From NCBI GenBank assembly GCA_963835735.1, contig CAWIGP010000005.1:496001-560000 (forward strand): a DNA stretch of 64,000 nt, given 5' to 3'. The notes beneath the pieces were generated by a model. It saw only the letters and a program-made list of their open reading frames with translations. It ran no database searches and was not told the origin of the DNA. This document shows positions 45,359 to 55,600 of this stretch, piece by piece (positions within the stretch are counted from its first letter, which is position 1; every line of letters begins with the position of its first letter). Both the position numbers and the translations under genes were made by a program. Source of the stretch: DASQMT01 sp963835735. Lineage in GTDB: Bacteria > Actinomycetota > Thermoleophilia > Solirubrobacterales > Solirubrobacteraceae.

Positions 45359-45847
45359 ATGATTCGTAGACAAGCGCTGTCGTCGTTCGCCGCGGCCGCA
45401 GCCGTTCTCGCCGTCGCGGCCGGAGCGGCGACGGCTTCGCCGGGGGCCACGAGCTCGAGGCCGGCGACGGTCAAGGTCGCGCAAAGCGACCTGGGCAGGA
45501 TCCTCGTGGACTCGCGCGGCCACACGCTCTACCTGTTCAAGAAGGACACGGGCACGAGGAGCACGTGCTACGGCCAGTGCGCCAAGTTCTGGCCCCCGCT
45601 CAGGCCGGGCGGTAAGCCGACGGCCGGTCGCGGCGCGCGGGCCTCGATGATCGGAACCACGAGGCGCCGCGACGGATCGCGACAGGTCACCTACAACGGC
45701 CACCCGCTCTACGGATTCGCGCAGGACACGAAGCCGGGAGACACGAACGGCGAAGGTCTGAAGGCGTTCGGCGCGCGCTGGTGGGCGGTGTCCCCCGCGG
45801 GTAAGCAGGTCACCCGCAACTCGCCCAGCCCGGGCGGCGGGTACTAG
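45359..45847 (+). CDS. PF03640-type (COG4315) secreted-repeat protein
   Basis: 162 residues from ATG 45359 (RBS GAGG). Signal peptide MIRRQALSSFAAAAAVLAVA, cleaved near TASPG; there is no lipobox cysteine, unlike its paralogue at 40298. Repeats: GRILVDSRGHTLYLFKKDTG ... STCYGQCAKFWPPL and TYNGHPLYGFAQDTKPGDTN ... KAFGARWWAVSPAG. It is probably released or wall-associated rather than lipid-anchored. Confidence 0.88.
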   Translation: MIRRQALSSFAAAAAVLAVAAGAATASPGATSSRPATVKVAQSDLGRILVDSRGHTLYLFKKDTGTRSTCYGQCAKFWPPLRPGGKPTAGRGARASMIGTTRRRDGSRQVTYNGHPLYGFAQDTKPGDTNGEGLKAFGARWWAVSPAGKQVTRNSPSPGGGY

Positions 45848-46032
45848 CCGGTCCCGGAGGCGGCCCGTCCCTCCGCCGCGCTCGGGACGGGCCGCGGTTC
45901 ACTCACGAAGTAGGTCAGCTTCGCGGCGCGCCGCGAAGGCGGTGCCCCGCCGCCGGCGTGGTGGTCGGCCCACGCGCCCAGATGCCGGACCGCTCGAGCG
46001 AGTACCCGCGGGCTGAGAGGGGCGGCGGCCAT
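45844..46032 (-). CDS. Small hypothetical protein
   Basis: 62 residues, MAAAPLSPRVLARAVRHLGA, then WADHHAGGGAPPSRRAAKLT. A GGAG-type RBS precedes the ATG and the gene follows the 46044 gene by 11 nt. The last third overlaps the terminator hairpin of the opposite gene, so the true end may differ. No family recognised. Confidence 0.4.
   Translation of the reverse strand: MAAAPLSPRVLARAVRHLGAWADHHAGGGAPPSRRAAKLTYFVSEPRPVPSAAEGRAASGTG
45860..45895 (+). terminator. Terminator after the second PF03640 gene
   Basis: GCGGCCCGTCC / GGACGGGCCGC, an 11-bp perfect stem, 13 nt past the stop. Confidence 0.65.
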
Positions 46033-46043
46033 CGGAAAGCTCC

Positions 46044-46310
46044 TCAGCGCGCGGCGGCGCGAAGCTCCTGGGCTCGGTCGAAGTGCACGCCCGCCGCGTG
46101 CTCCTCCCGGTCGAGCGCCGCCAGATACGTCCTGAACCCTGCGGTGCGGTGCGACGGGGTGCACTTGCGCCACAGCTCGTAGGCGGAGCGGACTTCCTCG
46201 CATGCCTCGCGCCAGAGCACGTAGCTCTCCACGAACTGGTCGACGATCCAGTCGGACGGCTTCGCCGGACTCCGCTGCGCCGCCTTCAGTCTCGAGTACC
46301 AGTCGGGCAT
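46044..46310 (-). CDS. Small hypothetical helical protein under element copy 10
   Basis: 88 residues: MPDWYSRLKAAQRSPAKPSD, WIVDQFVESYVLWREACEEV, RSAYELWRKC, then AGFRTYLAALDREEHAAGVH. Mostly helical and charged, with one Cys pair; composition is clearly protein-like. The ATG lies 34 nt after the conserved GCCGACGACAAG. Function unknown. Confidence 0.65.
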   Translation of the reverse strand: MPDWYSRLKAAQRSPAKPSDWIVDQFVESYVLWREACEEVRSAYELWRKCTPSHRTAGFRTYLAALDREEHAAGVHFDRAQELRAAAR

Positions 46311-46343
46311 TGGCACCTCTGGATGTTCGACGCCGAGGCCGCG

Positions 46344-46378
46344 CTTGTCGTCGGCTTGGAGTCGACAGTTTCTCGAGC
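46344..46378 (-). promoter_or_regulatory. Copy 10 of the repeated element, upstream of the 88-aa gene
   Basis: AAACTGTCGACTCC and GCCGACGACAAG in register; the GTAG part is lost (GCTCG). Divergent with copy 11, only 18 bp between the two. Confidence 0.7.
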
Positions 46379-46396
46379 CCGCATGCCGCTCAGGGA

Positions 46397-46431
46397 GTAC
46401 CTCGAAGTCAGTGCCAGAAGCTGACGACAGA
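46397..46431 (+). promoter_or_regulatory. Copy 11 of the repeated element, upstream of the MFS gene
   Basis: GTACC, GAAGTCAG and GCTGACGACAGA with the same 23-nt spacing (one substitution in the core). Confidence 0.6.
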
Positions 46432-46533
46432 CTGCCTCTCGACAAGGAGCATTGACGAGATGGCCTACCTTCCCTGCGCGGGATCAATGCGCGCGCTCGT
46501 GCTTCTTGGCCGGCCGAGGCCGGCGCCCGCCGC

Positions 46534-48033
46534 ATGAAAGATCTATCGGGGGGACTCGACCGGGCCACGCTCGTCGTGGCCGGCGTCGCGATTCTCGGAC
46601 TCGTCATGGCGGTCCTCGACACGACGATCGTCAACGTCGCGCTGGACACGCTGTCGAACGACCTGCATGCACCGCTGAGCACCATCCAGTGGGTCTCCAC
46701 GGGCTACCTGCTGTCGCTCGCGACGGTGCTCCCGGTGTCGGGCTGGGTGAGCGAGCGCTTCGGCACGAAGCGGACCTGGATCGCCGCCATCGCGATGTTC
46801 GCCGCCGGCTCGGCGCTGTGCGCGCTCGCGACGTCGGCCGGGGAGTTGATCGCGTTCCGGGTCCTACAGGGTGTGGGAGGCGGCCTGCTGCTCACGGTCG
46901 GCTTCACGCTGGTCGCACAGAGCGCTGGGCCCCAGCGCATGGGCCGTGCGCTGGCAATCATGGGCGTGCCGATCCTGCTAGCGCCGATCTTCGGGCCGAT
47001 CCTCGGCGGCCTCATCGTCGACAACGCGCCCTGGCAGTGGATCTTCGTCGTCAACGTGCCCATCGCGGTGGTGGCGATCGTGGTCGCCGTCCGGCTGCTG
47101 CATCCGGACGCGGGCCGCGCCGACCCCGGCCCGTTCGACTGGCTCGGCGCGGCGCTGCTGTGCCCCGGTCTCGCCGGCATCGTCTTCGGGCTCTCGGAGA
47201 CCGAGAGCCAAGGGGGCATCGACCATCCGATCTCCTTCGGGCCGATCGTCGCCGGGCTCGTTCTGGTCGGGCTCTTCGCCTGGCACAGCCTGCGCGTACC
47301 GCGGCCGCTGATCGAAGTGCGCTTGTTTCGCTCACGCGGCTTCCGCGCCGCCGCAATCGCCACGTTCTTTCTCGCCGGAGCCCTGTTCGGGACGTTGCTG
47401 GTGCTCCCGCTCTACTACCAGGTCGCACGCGGCGAGAGCGCATTGATGGCCGGCCTGCTGCTCGCGCCGCAGGGGCTGGGCGCGGCTGCGATGTTGCCGT
47501 TCAGCGGCCGTCTGACAGACAGAATCGGCGGCGGACCGGTCGCGGTCGCCGGCTGCAGCCTGGTCGCCCTGGCGACGCTGCCGCTCGCGTTCGTCACCGA
47601 CGACACGCCGTACGCCCTGCTCGGCGTCATCCTGTTCGTCCGCGGCCTGGGCTTCGGCGCGTCGATCCAGCCTTCGGCCGCGGCCGCATACGCGCTGCTC
47701 AATTCGTCGCAGGTGCCACGCGCCACAGCCGCGCTCAACTCGTTGCGGCAGGTCGGGGCCTCGATCGGCACAGCCTTCCTTGCCGTGATGCTCCAGCACG
47801 AGGGCGTCACCACCCTCTCGGCCTCAGGCGGCGCCGGCGGACGGGCACAGTTGAGCGAGGCGCTGGCCACCGGCTTCGCCCACACGTTGAGGTGGTCGTT
47901 CGTGCTTGCGCTCCTGGCGATCATCCCGGCCGTCGCGCTGCTGCGCGCCGAGCGCGCCGAGCCCCAGCGCGAGCCCGTCTTCACCCGTTCGCGGCTTCGG
48001 ACACTTGGCCGACGGCGCGTCCGTTCACCGTGA
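46534..48033 (+). CDS. MFS drug transporter, DHA2 (EmrB/QacA) type
   Basis: 499 residues, around 14 membrane helices. Motifs: MAVLDTTIVNVALDTLSNDL (D1 motif of DHA2), GWVSERFGTKRTW (motif A), and LLAPIFGPILGGLIVDN with WQWIFVVNVPIAVVAIVVA (motif C region). Proton-driven export of a lipophilic compound is expected; the substrate cannot be told. Monocistronic, presumably driven from copy 11. Confidence 0.93.
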   Translation: MKDLSGGLDRATLVVAGVAILGLVMAVLDTTIVNVALDTLSNDLHAPLSTIQWVSTGYLLSLATVLPVSGWVSERFGTKRTWIAAIAMFAAGSALCALATSAGELIAFRVLQGVGGGLLLTVGFTLVAQSAGPQRMGRALAIMGVPILLAPIFGPILGGLIVDNAPWQWIFVVNVPIAVVAIVVAVRLLHPDAGRADPGPFDWLGAALLCPGLAGIVFGLSETESQGGIDHPISFGPIVAGLVLVGLFAWHSLRVPRPLIEVRLFRSRGFRAAAIATFFLAGALFGTLLVLPLYYQVARGESALMAGLLLAPQGLGAAAMLPFSGRLTDRIGGGPVAVAGCSLVALATLPLAFVTDDTPYALLGVILFVRGLGFGASIQPSAAAAYALLNSSQVPRATAALNSLRQVGASIGTAFLAVMLQHEGVTTLSASGGAGGRAQLSEALATGFAHTLRWSFVLALLAIIPAVALLRAERAEPQREPVFTRSRLRTLGRRRVRSP

Positions 48034-48355
48034 ACCGGACTCGGCGCTCAGGCGAACTGAGCCCACGATCTTGACTCGATCTGACTGTTTCGCATGCGCT
48101 CCGGAGGCGGTGCGACGACATGCCCGGCGGTCACGCCGCCATGCGGGGCTCAGTCGCGTGGGAGGCGCTACGGTTGCTGGTGCTGGCCTACGCCTGGCCT
48201 CTGCGCCGCCAGCGCGGCCACGGGGCGGACGACGCGTAGCTTGTCCAGCGGTCCCCGCGTCACCGGTCCACGACGCTCTCCTGGAGGTTGACGATGCATC
48301 CGACGGTCCAGTCGTTCCGCGCGCCCGCCGGCGTCGTTGTGTCGGCGCTGGCCTC
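48034..48355 (+). other. Intergenic region with one doubtful 39-codon frame
   Basis: A 39-codon frame from ATG 48121 (MPGGHAAMRGSVAWEALRLL) has GGAGG 13 nt upstream and GCGACGACATG overlapping its start. It recalls the repeated element core but lacks the GTAG and AAGAGTC parts. No other feature seen. Confidence 0.3.
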
Positions 48356-49195
48356 ATGACGACGGTCGAGGCCAACGGCGTCACGCTCGGGGTCGAGCAC
48401 TTCGGCGACGCGGCGGCGCCGCTCTTTCTGCTCGCGGGTGGCACAACCATGCTCTCCTGGCCCGAGGCGCTCTGCGAGGCGCTCGCTCGCGGCGGACGCC
48501 ACGTCGTGCGGTACGACCTGCGCGACTGCGGCGCGTCGACCACCGTCGATCCCGAGGCTCCGACGTACACGCTGCGCGATCTCGCAGCCGACGCCGCGGC
48601 GCTCGCCCGCGGACTCGACGACCGGCCGGCGCACCTGGGGGGCATCGGCGTCGGCGGGATGGTCGCCCAGGTCGCCGCGCTCGACCACCCGGACGCGTTC
48701 TCGGCGCTCACCCTCGCCGGGACGCGGCCCGTCGCACCGGGCCCGCCCGACGACGACCTGCCTGACCATGACGCGGCGACGATGGACCGGCTGTTCTCGC
48801 ACCCGATGCCCGACTGGTCCGACCGCGCTGCCGTGGCGGAGTTCGCCGCCGCCGGCGCGGAGATCCTCGGCGACGATCCCGCCGCCGCACGCGCGACCGC
48901 GGAGCGCATCTGGGACCGTACGCCGGGCACGGAGCCTGCGGTCCAGATGGCCAACCAGATGGGCATGGTGTTCTCCAAGCTGGACTGCAAGCCGCGCTGG
49001 CGCGAGCGCCTGCCCGAGCTCGCGATCCCGGCGCTCGTGGTGCACGGTCGCCGGGACCCGTTCTTCCCTGTCGGCAACGGCGAGGCGCTCGCGCGCGAGA
49101 TCCCCGGTGCGCAGCTGCTCGTGCTCGAACGGGCCGCGACCGCGATCCCCGATGTGGCCGCCGGTGAGGTCGCCGCGGCGATGCTCGAGCTCTAG
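48356..49195 (+). CDS. Alpha/beta-hydrolase-fold protein lacking catalytic Ser and His
   Basis: 279 residues: VEANGVTLGVEHFGDAAAPL, LLAGGTTMLSWPEALCEALA, HVVRYDLRDCGAST, IPALVVHGRRDPFFPVGNGE. The fold is clear, but the nucleophile elbow reads GIGVGG where G-x-S-x-G is expected, and the C-terminal motif reads RAATAIPD where relatives have GHxLP. Only the acid (VHGRRDP) remains. It is therefore probably not a hydrolase; a binding or scaffold role is possible. Intact frame with no decay. Confidence 0.82.
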   Translation: MTTVEANGVTLGVEHFGDAAAPLFLLAGGTTMLSWPEALCEALARGGRHVVRYDLRDCGASTTVDPEAPTYTLRDLAADAAALARGLDDRPAHLGGIGVGGMVAQVAALDHPDAFSALTLAGTRPVAPGPPDDDLPDHDAATMDRLFSHPMPDWSDRAAVAEFAAAGAEILGDDPAAARATAERIWDRTPGTEPAVQMANQMGMVFSKLDCKPRWRERLPELAIPALVVHGRRDPFFPVGNGEALAREIPGAQLLVLERAATAIPDVAAGEVAAAMLEL

Positions 49196-50591
49196 CCACC
49201 GCTCAATCCAGCGCGGAACACAGAAGGTCGGTCCCGCGCTCGGCCCAGGACACGGCCGCGAGCATGTTGACCGCGCTCCCGCAGCCTGGTTTGCTCGCAC
49301 GGTCGCCCACTACGCCTCACTCACGCCGTCCACCCCTGAACGTCCGACGCCTCGCCGCCCGCGCGGCCCGGCCGGCGGCGCGCTGGGGCTGCAGCGCGCG
49401 ATCGGCAACCGAGCCACCGGCGCCATCCTGCGGCAGGGCGTGCGGACGCTGGCGCGCGACGTCGAGGCCGAGCAGGCCGCCCGCGAGGCGCAGGTCGAGC
49501 CCTCGATCACGCAACTCGCGACGCAGGTGAAGGGCATGGGCGGCGACGAGCGCGGGATCAAGTTCCAGAGCCTGCTGTGGCGGCTCATCTCAAACTACGC
49601 GCCCGAGAGCTCGTACAGCCTCACGCAAACGCGCTACAACCGCACTGCCAAGGGCTTTACGGTCAACGACGTCGCCGAGGGCAAGAGCGAGGCGCACGGC
49701 GTGCTCGTTGCCGGCGACGACGTGATCGAGCGCGCCGCCGCGGGCAAGGTGACCGAGCTCGCGGAGGAGCTGCGCGGCGCGCTGTGGCAGATCCAGGCGG
49801 CCGATCTCAAGGCGGGCCGCAAGGCGGTCGTGTGGATCGGCCGCGAGCGCGTGCGCATCGCGTCAACGGCCGAGAAGACCGACGCCGAGCGGATCGTCAA
49901 GCACGTCAAGGCGAACTACGGCGTCACGTTCGACTCGATCGCGACCCGGCGCGCGGCGCGGGCGCAGTACGAGTTCGGCGGCGCGACCGAGGACCAACTG
50001 CGGGCGCTCGACGTCCTGTCGTGGGAGTACAAGGAGCTGCAGGCGGTCGAGAAGGCGCTGAAGCACTTCGCGCCGATCCTCGGCGCCGCGCGCAAGACGT
50101 CGAGCCGCAAGTCCTCCCCGCAGGAGGTCGTCAACGTCGGCAAGTTGACCGCGTCGCCCGACGACGACCCCAAGAAGATCGGCGACGCCACACGGGGCGA
50201 GTACTTCGACAAGAGCCGGGCGTTCACGCTCTACGAGGAGCGCGCCGACGACCGCCTCAGCGAGTCCGACCCGCTCGCGTTCGAGCGCACGGCCACGCAC
50301 GAGATCGCCCACGGCGTCTTCGAGCCGCACCTCGCCACCTTCATGAAGATGACGGGCTACTGGGCGGCCAAGCTGGTCAAGAAGCCCAAGGCCGAGCGCG
50401 CGGGCGCCGAGGCGCCGCCGGACTACTACGCGTCCCGGAACGCCGGCGAGGACCTCGCGCAATCGGTCGCGTACTACTTCACCGACCAGAAGCGCCTGAA
50501 GGAGGGCGATGGCCACACTGCCGCCGGCGAGCCGGGCAACCGGTGCCCGCGGCGCTATCGGTTCATCAAGGGGCTCGTCGGCGACTGGTGA
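49152..50591 (+). CDS. Putative eCIS-type secreted metallopeptidase
   Basis: Up to 479 residues; the start is unclear. ATG 49152 is in frame but overlaps the hydrolase; ATG 49264 lies in another frame, suggesting a base error near the start. After a Pro/Arg-rich N-terminus comes GLQRAIGNRATGAILRQG, the motif found before DUF4157/eCIS-associated proteins. The C-terminal part has zinc motif THEIAHGVFEPH and, ~45 residues later, NAGEDLAQSVAYYF, fitting a gluzincin third ligand. No eCIS structural genes are in the window. Confidence 0.7.
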   Translation: MWPPVRSPRRCSSSSHRSIQRGTQKVGPALGPGHGREHVDRAPAAWFARTVAHYASLTPSTPERPTPRRPRGPAGGALGLQRAIGNRATGAILRQGVRTLARDVEAEQAAREAQVEPSITQLATQVKGMGGDERGIKFQSLLWRLISNYAPESSYSLTQTRYNRTAKGFTVNDVAEGKSEAHGVLVAGDDVIERAAAGKVTELAEELRGALWQIQAADLKAGRKAVVWIGRERVRIASTAEKTDAERIVKHVKANYGVTFDSIATRRAARAQYEFGGATEDQLRALDVLSWEYKELQAVEKALKHFAPILGAARKTSSRKSSPQEVVNVGKLTASPDDDPKKIGDATRGEYFDKSRAFTLYEERADDRLSESDPLAFERTATHEIAHGVFEPHLATFMKMTGYWAAKLVKKPKAERAGAEAPPDYYASRNAGEDLAQSVAYYFTDQKRLKEGDGHTAAGEPGNRCPRRYRFIKGLVGDW

Positions 50592-50627
50592 TCAGGCGGG
50601 CCGGGCGCCACCCTCGGCGGCCACCGG

Positions 50628-51839
50628 CTACTTGATCGCGTCGTAGACCTTGAACATCGGCATGTACATCGCGATCACGATGAAGCCGACGATGCCGCCG
50701 ACGAGCACGATCATGACCGGCTCGAGGATCGACGTGAGGGCCTTGATCGCCGCGGCGACCTCGTCCTCGTAGAAGTCCGCGACCTTCGACAGCATCGTGT
50801 CGAGGTTGCCGGTCTCCTCGCCGATCGCGATCATCTGCGCGACCATCGGCGGGAAGATCGGGGCGTCCTTGAGCGGCGCTGCGATCGAGCCGCCGGACTT
50901 GACCGACTCGATCACGGCGGCCATCGCGCGGTCGACGACCGTGTTGCCGGCGGTCTGGCCGGTCACCTCGATCGCCTGCATGATCGGAACGCCCGCGCCG
51001 TACAGAGCGGAGAACGTGCGCGACCAGCGCGCCAGCGAGATCTTCTGCACGGTCTTGCCGATGCTGAACGGGATCCGCAGGCGGAACTGGTCCCACTGCG
51101 GGCGGCCCCACGAGGAGCTCTTCCACTTGCGGAACCCGATGACGCCGCCGATCGCGACCGCGAGCAGGATGTACCACTGCCCGGTGACGGCGTTCGAGAG
51201 GCCGACCGTGAAGCGCGTGATCAGCGGCAGCTCGCCGCCGAAGTCCTCGAACACGCCCACGAACACGGGGACGATGAACGCGATCATGCCGATCAGGACG
51301 AGCATCGCGAAGCTGAAGACCACGATCGGATAGGCCATCGCGGACTTGACCTGGCGGCGCAGCGAGTCGTCCTTCTCGAGCTGGTCGGAGATCCGCTCGA
51401 GCGAGTCCTCCAGCACGCCGCCGGCCTCGCCGGCGCGCACCATCGCGACGTAGAGCGGGCTGTAGACCTTCGGATGGCGCTCGAGCGCGTCCGAGAACGA
51501 CAGGCCGGCCTCGATGTCCTCGCGCACGGCGGCGACGGTCTCGCGCAGCAGCTGGTTCTCGACCTGCTCCTCCAGCACGTAGAACGCGCGCAGCAGCGTC
51601 ATGCCCGAGGAGATCATCGTCGCGAGCTGGCGCGACATCACGGTCAGCTCGGATGCCTTGACGCGCTTGGGGCCGAGCCGCAGCTCCATCTGGAGGCCGC
51701 TCTTCTTCTCCTCCAGCGCCATGACCTTGAGGCCACGTTCCTTGAGCTGGGACGTGACCGACTGCTTGTCGGCGCCCATGACCTCCCCGCTCTGGGGGAT
51801 CCCGGACAGGTCGACCGCCTTGAAGGCGAACGTGGCCAT
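50628..51839 (-). CDS. pilC: Type IV pilus inner-membrane platform protein PilC
   Basis: 403 residues. Two T2SF domains (each ~120 residues: LTVMSRQLATMISSGMTLLR and FRLRIPFSIGKTVQKISLAR), with membrane segments FSFAMLVLIGMIAFIVPVFV, WYILLAVAIGGVIGF and IMIVLVGGIVGFIVIAMYMP. GEETGNLDTMLSKVADFYED is a typical family string. Its ATG overlaps the pilT stop. It anchors the PilB and PilT motors. Confidence 0.95.
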   Translation of the reverse strand: MATFAFKAVDLSGIPQSGEVMGADKQSVTSQLKERGLKVMALEEKKSGLQMELRLGPKRVKASELTVMSRQLATMISSGMTLLRAFYVLEEQVENQLLRETVAAVREDIEAGLSFSDALERHPKVYSPLYVAMVRAGEAGGVLEDSLERISDQLEKDDSLRRQVKSAMAYPIVVFSFAMLVLIGMIAFIVPVFVGVFEDFGGELPLITRFTVGLSNAVTGQWYILLAVAIGGVIGFRKWKSSSWGRPQWDQFRLRIPFSIGKTVQKISLARWSRTFSALYGAGVPIMQAIEVTGQTAGNTVVDRAMAAVIESVKSGGSIAAPLKDAPIFPPMVAQMIAIGEETGNLDTMLSKVADFYEDEVAAAIKALTSILEPVMIVLVGGIVGFIVIAMYMPMFKVYDAIK

Positions 51840-52933
51840 CAGGCGGCCCTCGCGAGCTCGGCCCCGGGCGGCATCTCGATCAGCTTGCGCAGCTCCTCCG
51901 GGCTGGAGGAGCGGGACTCGGCGACCGCGAGCGAGATGCGGCCGGCGCGCACGAGCCCGGCCAGCGCGGCGTCCATCGTCTGCATGCCGTGCGACGCCCC
52001 CGTCTGGATGAGCGAGTAGATCTGGTGCGTCTTGCCCTCGCGGATCAGGTTGCGCACGCCGGGCGTCGGGACGAGCACCTCGGCGGCGACGCAACGGCCC
52101 ATGCCGTCGGCGGTCGGGACGAGCGTCTGCGTGACGATGCCCTGCAGGCCGATCGCGAGCTGCGCGCGGACCTGGCCCTGCTGGGCGGGCGGGAAGACGT
52201 CGATGATGCGGTCGACCGTCTGCGGCGCGTCCTGGGTGTGGAGCGTGGCGAACACGAGGTGGCCGGTCTCGGCCGCGGTCAGCGCGGTGCCGATCGTCTC
52301 CATGTCGCGCATCTCGCCGACGAGGATCACGTCGGGGTCCTGGCGCAGGGCGGCCTTCAGCGCCATCGCGAACGACTGCGCGTCGCCGCCCAGCTCGCGC
52401 TGGTTGACGATGCACCGCTTGTGCCGGTGCAGGAACTCGATCGGGTCCTCGATCGTCATGATGTGCTCGTCGCGCGTTTCGTTGATCTCATTGATCAGCG
52501 ACGCGAGCGAGGTCGACTTGCCCGAGCCGGTCGGTCCCGTGACGAGCACCAGTCCGCGGGGCTTGCGCGCGAACTCGCGGATGACCGGCGGCAGACCGAG
52601 CTTCTCGATCGGCACCGTCTCGGCCGGGATCAGGCGGAACGCCGCGCCGATCGTGCCGCGCTGGAAGTACGCGTTCACGCGGAAGCGGGCATGCCCGGGG
52701 ATCGAGTACGCAAAGTCGATCTGCCAGTCGGTCTCTAGGCGCTGCCGCTGCGAGGAGTTGAGGATCGCGTAGACGATCTCGCGCGTGTCGGTCGCCGTCA
52801 GCCTGGGCGCGTCCTCCACCGCCACCAGCGAGCCGCGCACGCGCAGCATCGGCGGGGAGCCCGCGGTGATGTGGAGGTCGGACGCCTTCTTGCTGACGAC
52901 TTCGAGGAGGATTTCGGAGAAGTCGAGGTTCAT
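51839..52933 (-). CDS. pilT: Pilus retraction ATPase PilT
   Basis: 364 residues from ATG 52933 (MNLDFSEILLEVVSKKASDL). N-terminal PAS-like domain, then Walker A GPTGSGKST, Asp box IMTIEDPIEFLH, Walker B DPDVILVGEMRDMETI, His box GHLVFATLHTQ, and the PilT-specific AIRNLIRE-type motif here as VRNLIREGKTHQ. It drives pilus retraction. The frame extends upstream to a GTG at 52981, but the family start is at 52933. Confidence 0.95.
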   Translation of the reverse strand: MNLDFSEILLEVVSKKASDLHITAGSPPMLRVRGSLVAVEDAPRLTATDTREIVYAILNSSQRQRLETDWQIDFAYSIPGHARFRVNAYFQRGTIGAAFRLIPAETVPIEKLGLPPVIREFARKPRGLVLVTGPTGSGKSTSLASLINEINETRDEHIMTIEDPIEFLHRHKRCIVNQRELGGDAQSFAMALKAALRQDPDVILVGEMRDMETIGTALTAAETGHLVFATLHTQDAPQTVDRIIDVFPPAQQGQVRAQLAIGLQGIVTQTLVPTADGMGRCVAAEVLVPTPGVRNLIREGKTHQIYSLIQTGASHGMQTMDAALAGLVRAGRISLAVAESRSSSPEELRKLIEMPPGAELARAA

Positions 52934-52984
52934 GCCGATCGATGTATCGGCAGTCCGGGGCCGGACCTGAAGTCCGGTCACGCC

Positions 52985-54796
<1,812 letters not shown>

Positions 54797-54799
54797 GGC

Positions 54800-55600
54800 T
54801 CAGACCTGGTGGTCGACGGCGGCGCGCATTGCGTCGCGAGGTGCCGTCATGTCGGTCCAGCGCTCGAATGAGGCTGCGCCCTGCGCGACCAGGATCTCCA
54901 GCCCCGTCACCACCACCGCCCCGCGCCGCGCCGCCTCGACGAGGAATGGTGTGTCACCGGGTCCGTAGACCATGTCCGCGACGTAGCTGCCGACGCTCAA
55001 CGTATCGGCGTCCAAGGGCAGGCTCTTGAACGGACTATCCGATTGCGCCAGTCCAACGCTGGTGCAGTTGACCAGCACAGCGGCCGGTTCCGGGGTGTCG
55101 ACGACGCGTCCGCCGAGGTCGCCCACGAGCCGCTCCGCGCGCTCGCGCGTGCGGTTCCAGACCATCACGTCGGCGGCGCCGGCGCTCCGCAGCGCGTAGA
55201 CCGCGGCGCGCGCCGCGCCGCCGGCGCCGAGCACGAGCGCCGTCAGACCGGCGGGATCGACCGGCAGCGCCTCGAGCAGTCCGGGGACGTCGGTGTTGTC
55301 GGCAACGATCGCGCCCGAGGGCAGGAACGTGAGCGTGTTCGCGGCGCCGACCGCGGAGGCGACCTCGGTCGCCTCGTCGGCCAGCGCGAGCGCGGCCTCC
55401 TTGTGCGGGATCGTCACGTTGATGCCCCGGAATCCGGCGGCCGGAAGCGCGCGCACGGTCTCGGCGAAGCGCGCGGGCGGAAGCGGAAGCTTGAGATAGC
55501 GCCAGCGGCGCAGACCGGCGGCCGCCAGCGCTGCGTTGTGCATTGCCGGCGAGCGCGAATGGGCGACGGGCCAGCCGGCGACGCCGAGGTACGTCAGCAC
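54800..55600 (-). CDS. aroE: Shikimate dehydrogenase
   Basis: 266 residues from GTG 55600 (VLTYLGVAGWPVAHSRSPAM). Shikimate-binding SRS, catalytic Lys in NVTIPHKEAAL, Asp in VADNTDVPGLLEAL, NADP-binding GAGGAARAAVYAL and WNRTRERAERL, ending VTGLEILVAQGAASFERW. It reduces dehydroshikimate to shikimate. The start overlaps mltG by 7 nt; the stop is 3 nt before pilB. It is another aro gene fused into the pilus operon. Confidence 0.95.
   Translation of the reverse strand: MLTYLGVAGWPVAHSRSPAMHNAALAAAGLRRWRYLKLPLPPARFAETVRALPAAGFRGINVTIPHKEAALALADEATEVASAVGAANTLTFLPSGAIVADNTDVPGLLEALPVDPAGLTALVLGAGGAARAAVYALRSAGAADVMVWNRTRERAERLVGDLGGRVVDTPEPAAVLVNCTSVGLAQSDSPFKSLPLDADTLSVGSYVADMVYGPGDTPFLVEAARRGAVVVTGLEILVAQGAASFERWTDMTAPRDAMRAAVDHQV

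Noticed and set aside
48090..48125. GCGACGACATG with GGAGG upstream, a possible twelfth copy of the repeated element
   Set aside because: GTAG and AAGAGTC parts are missing and the core differs; kept only as a note in the intergenic entry.
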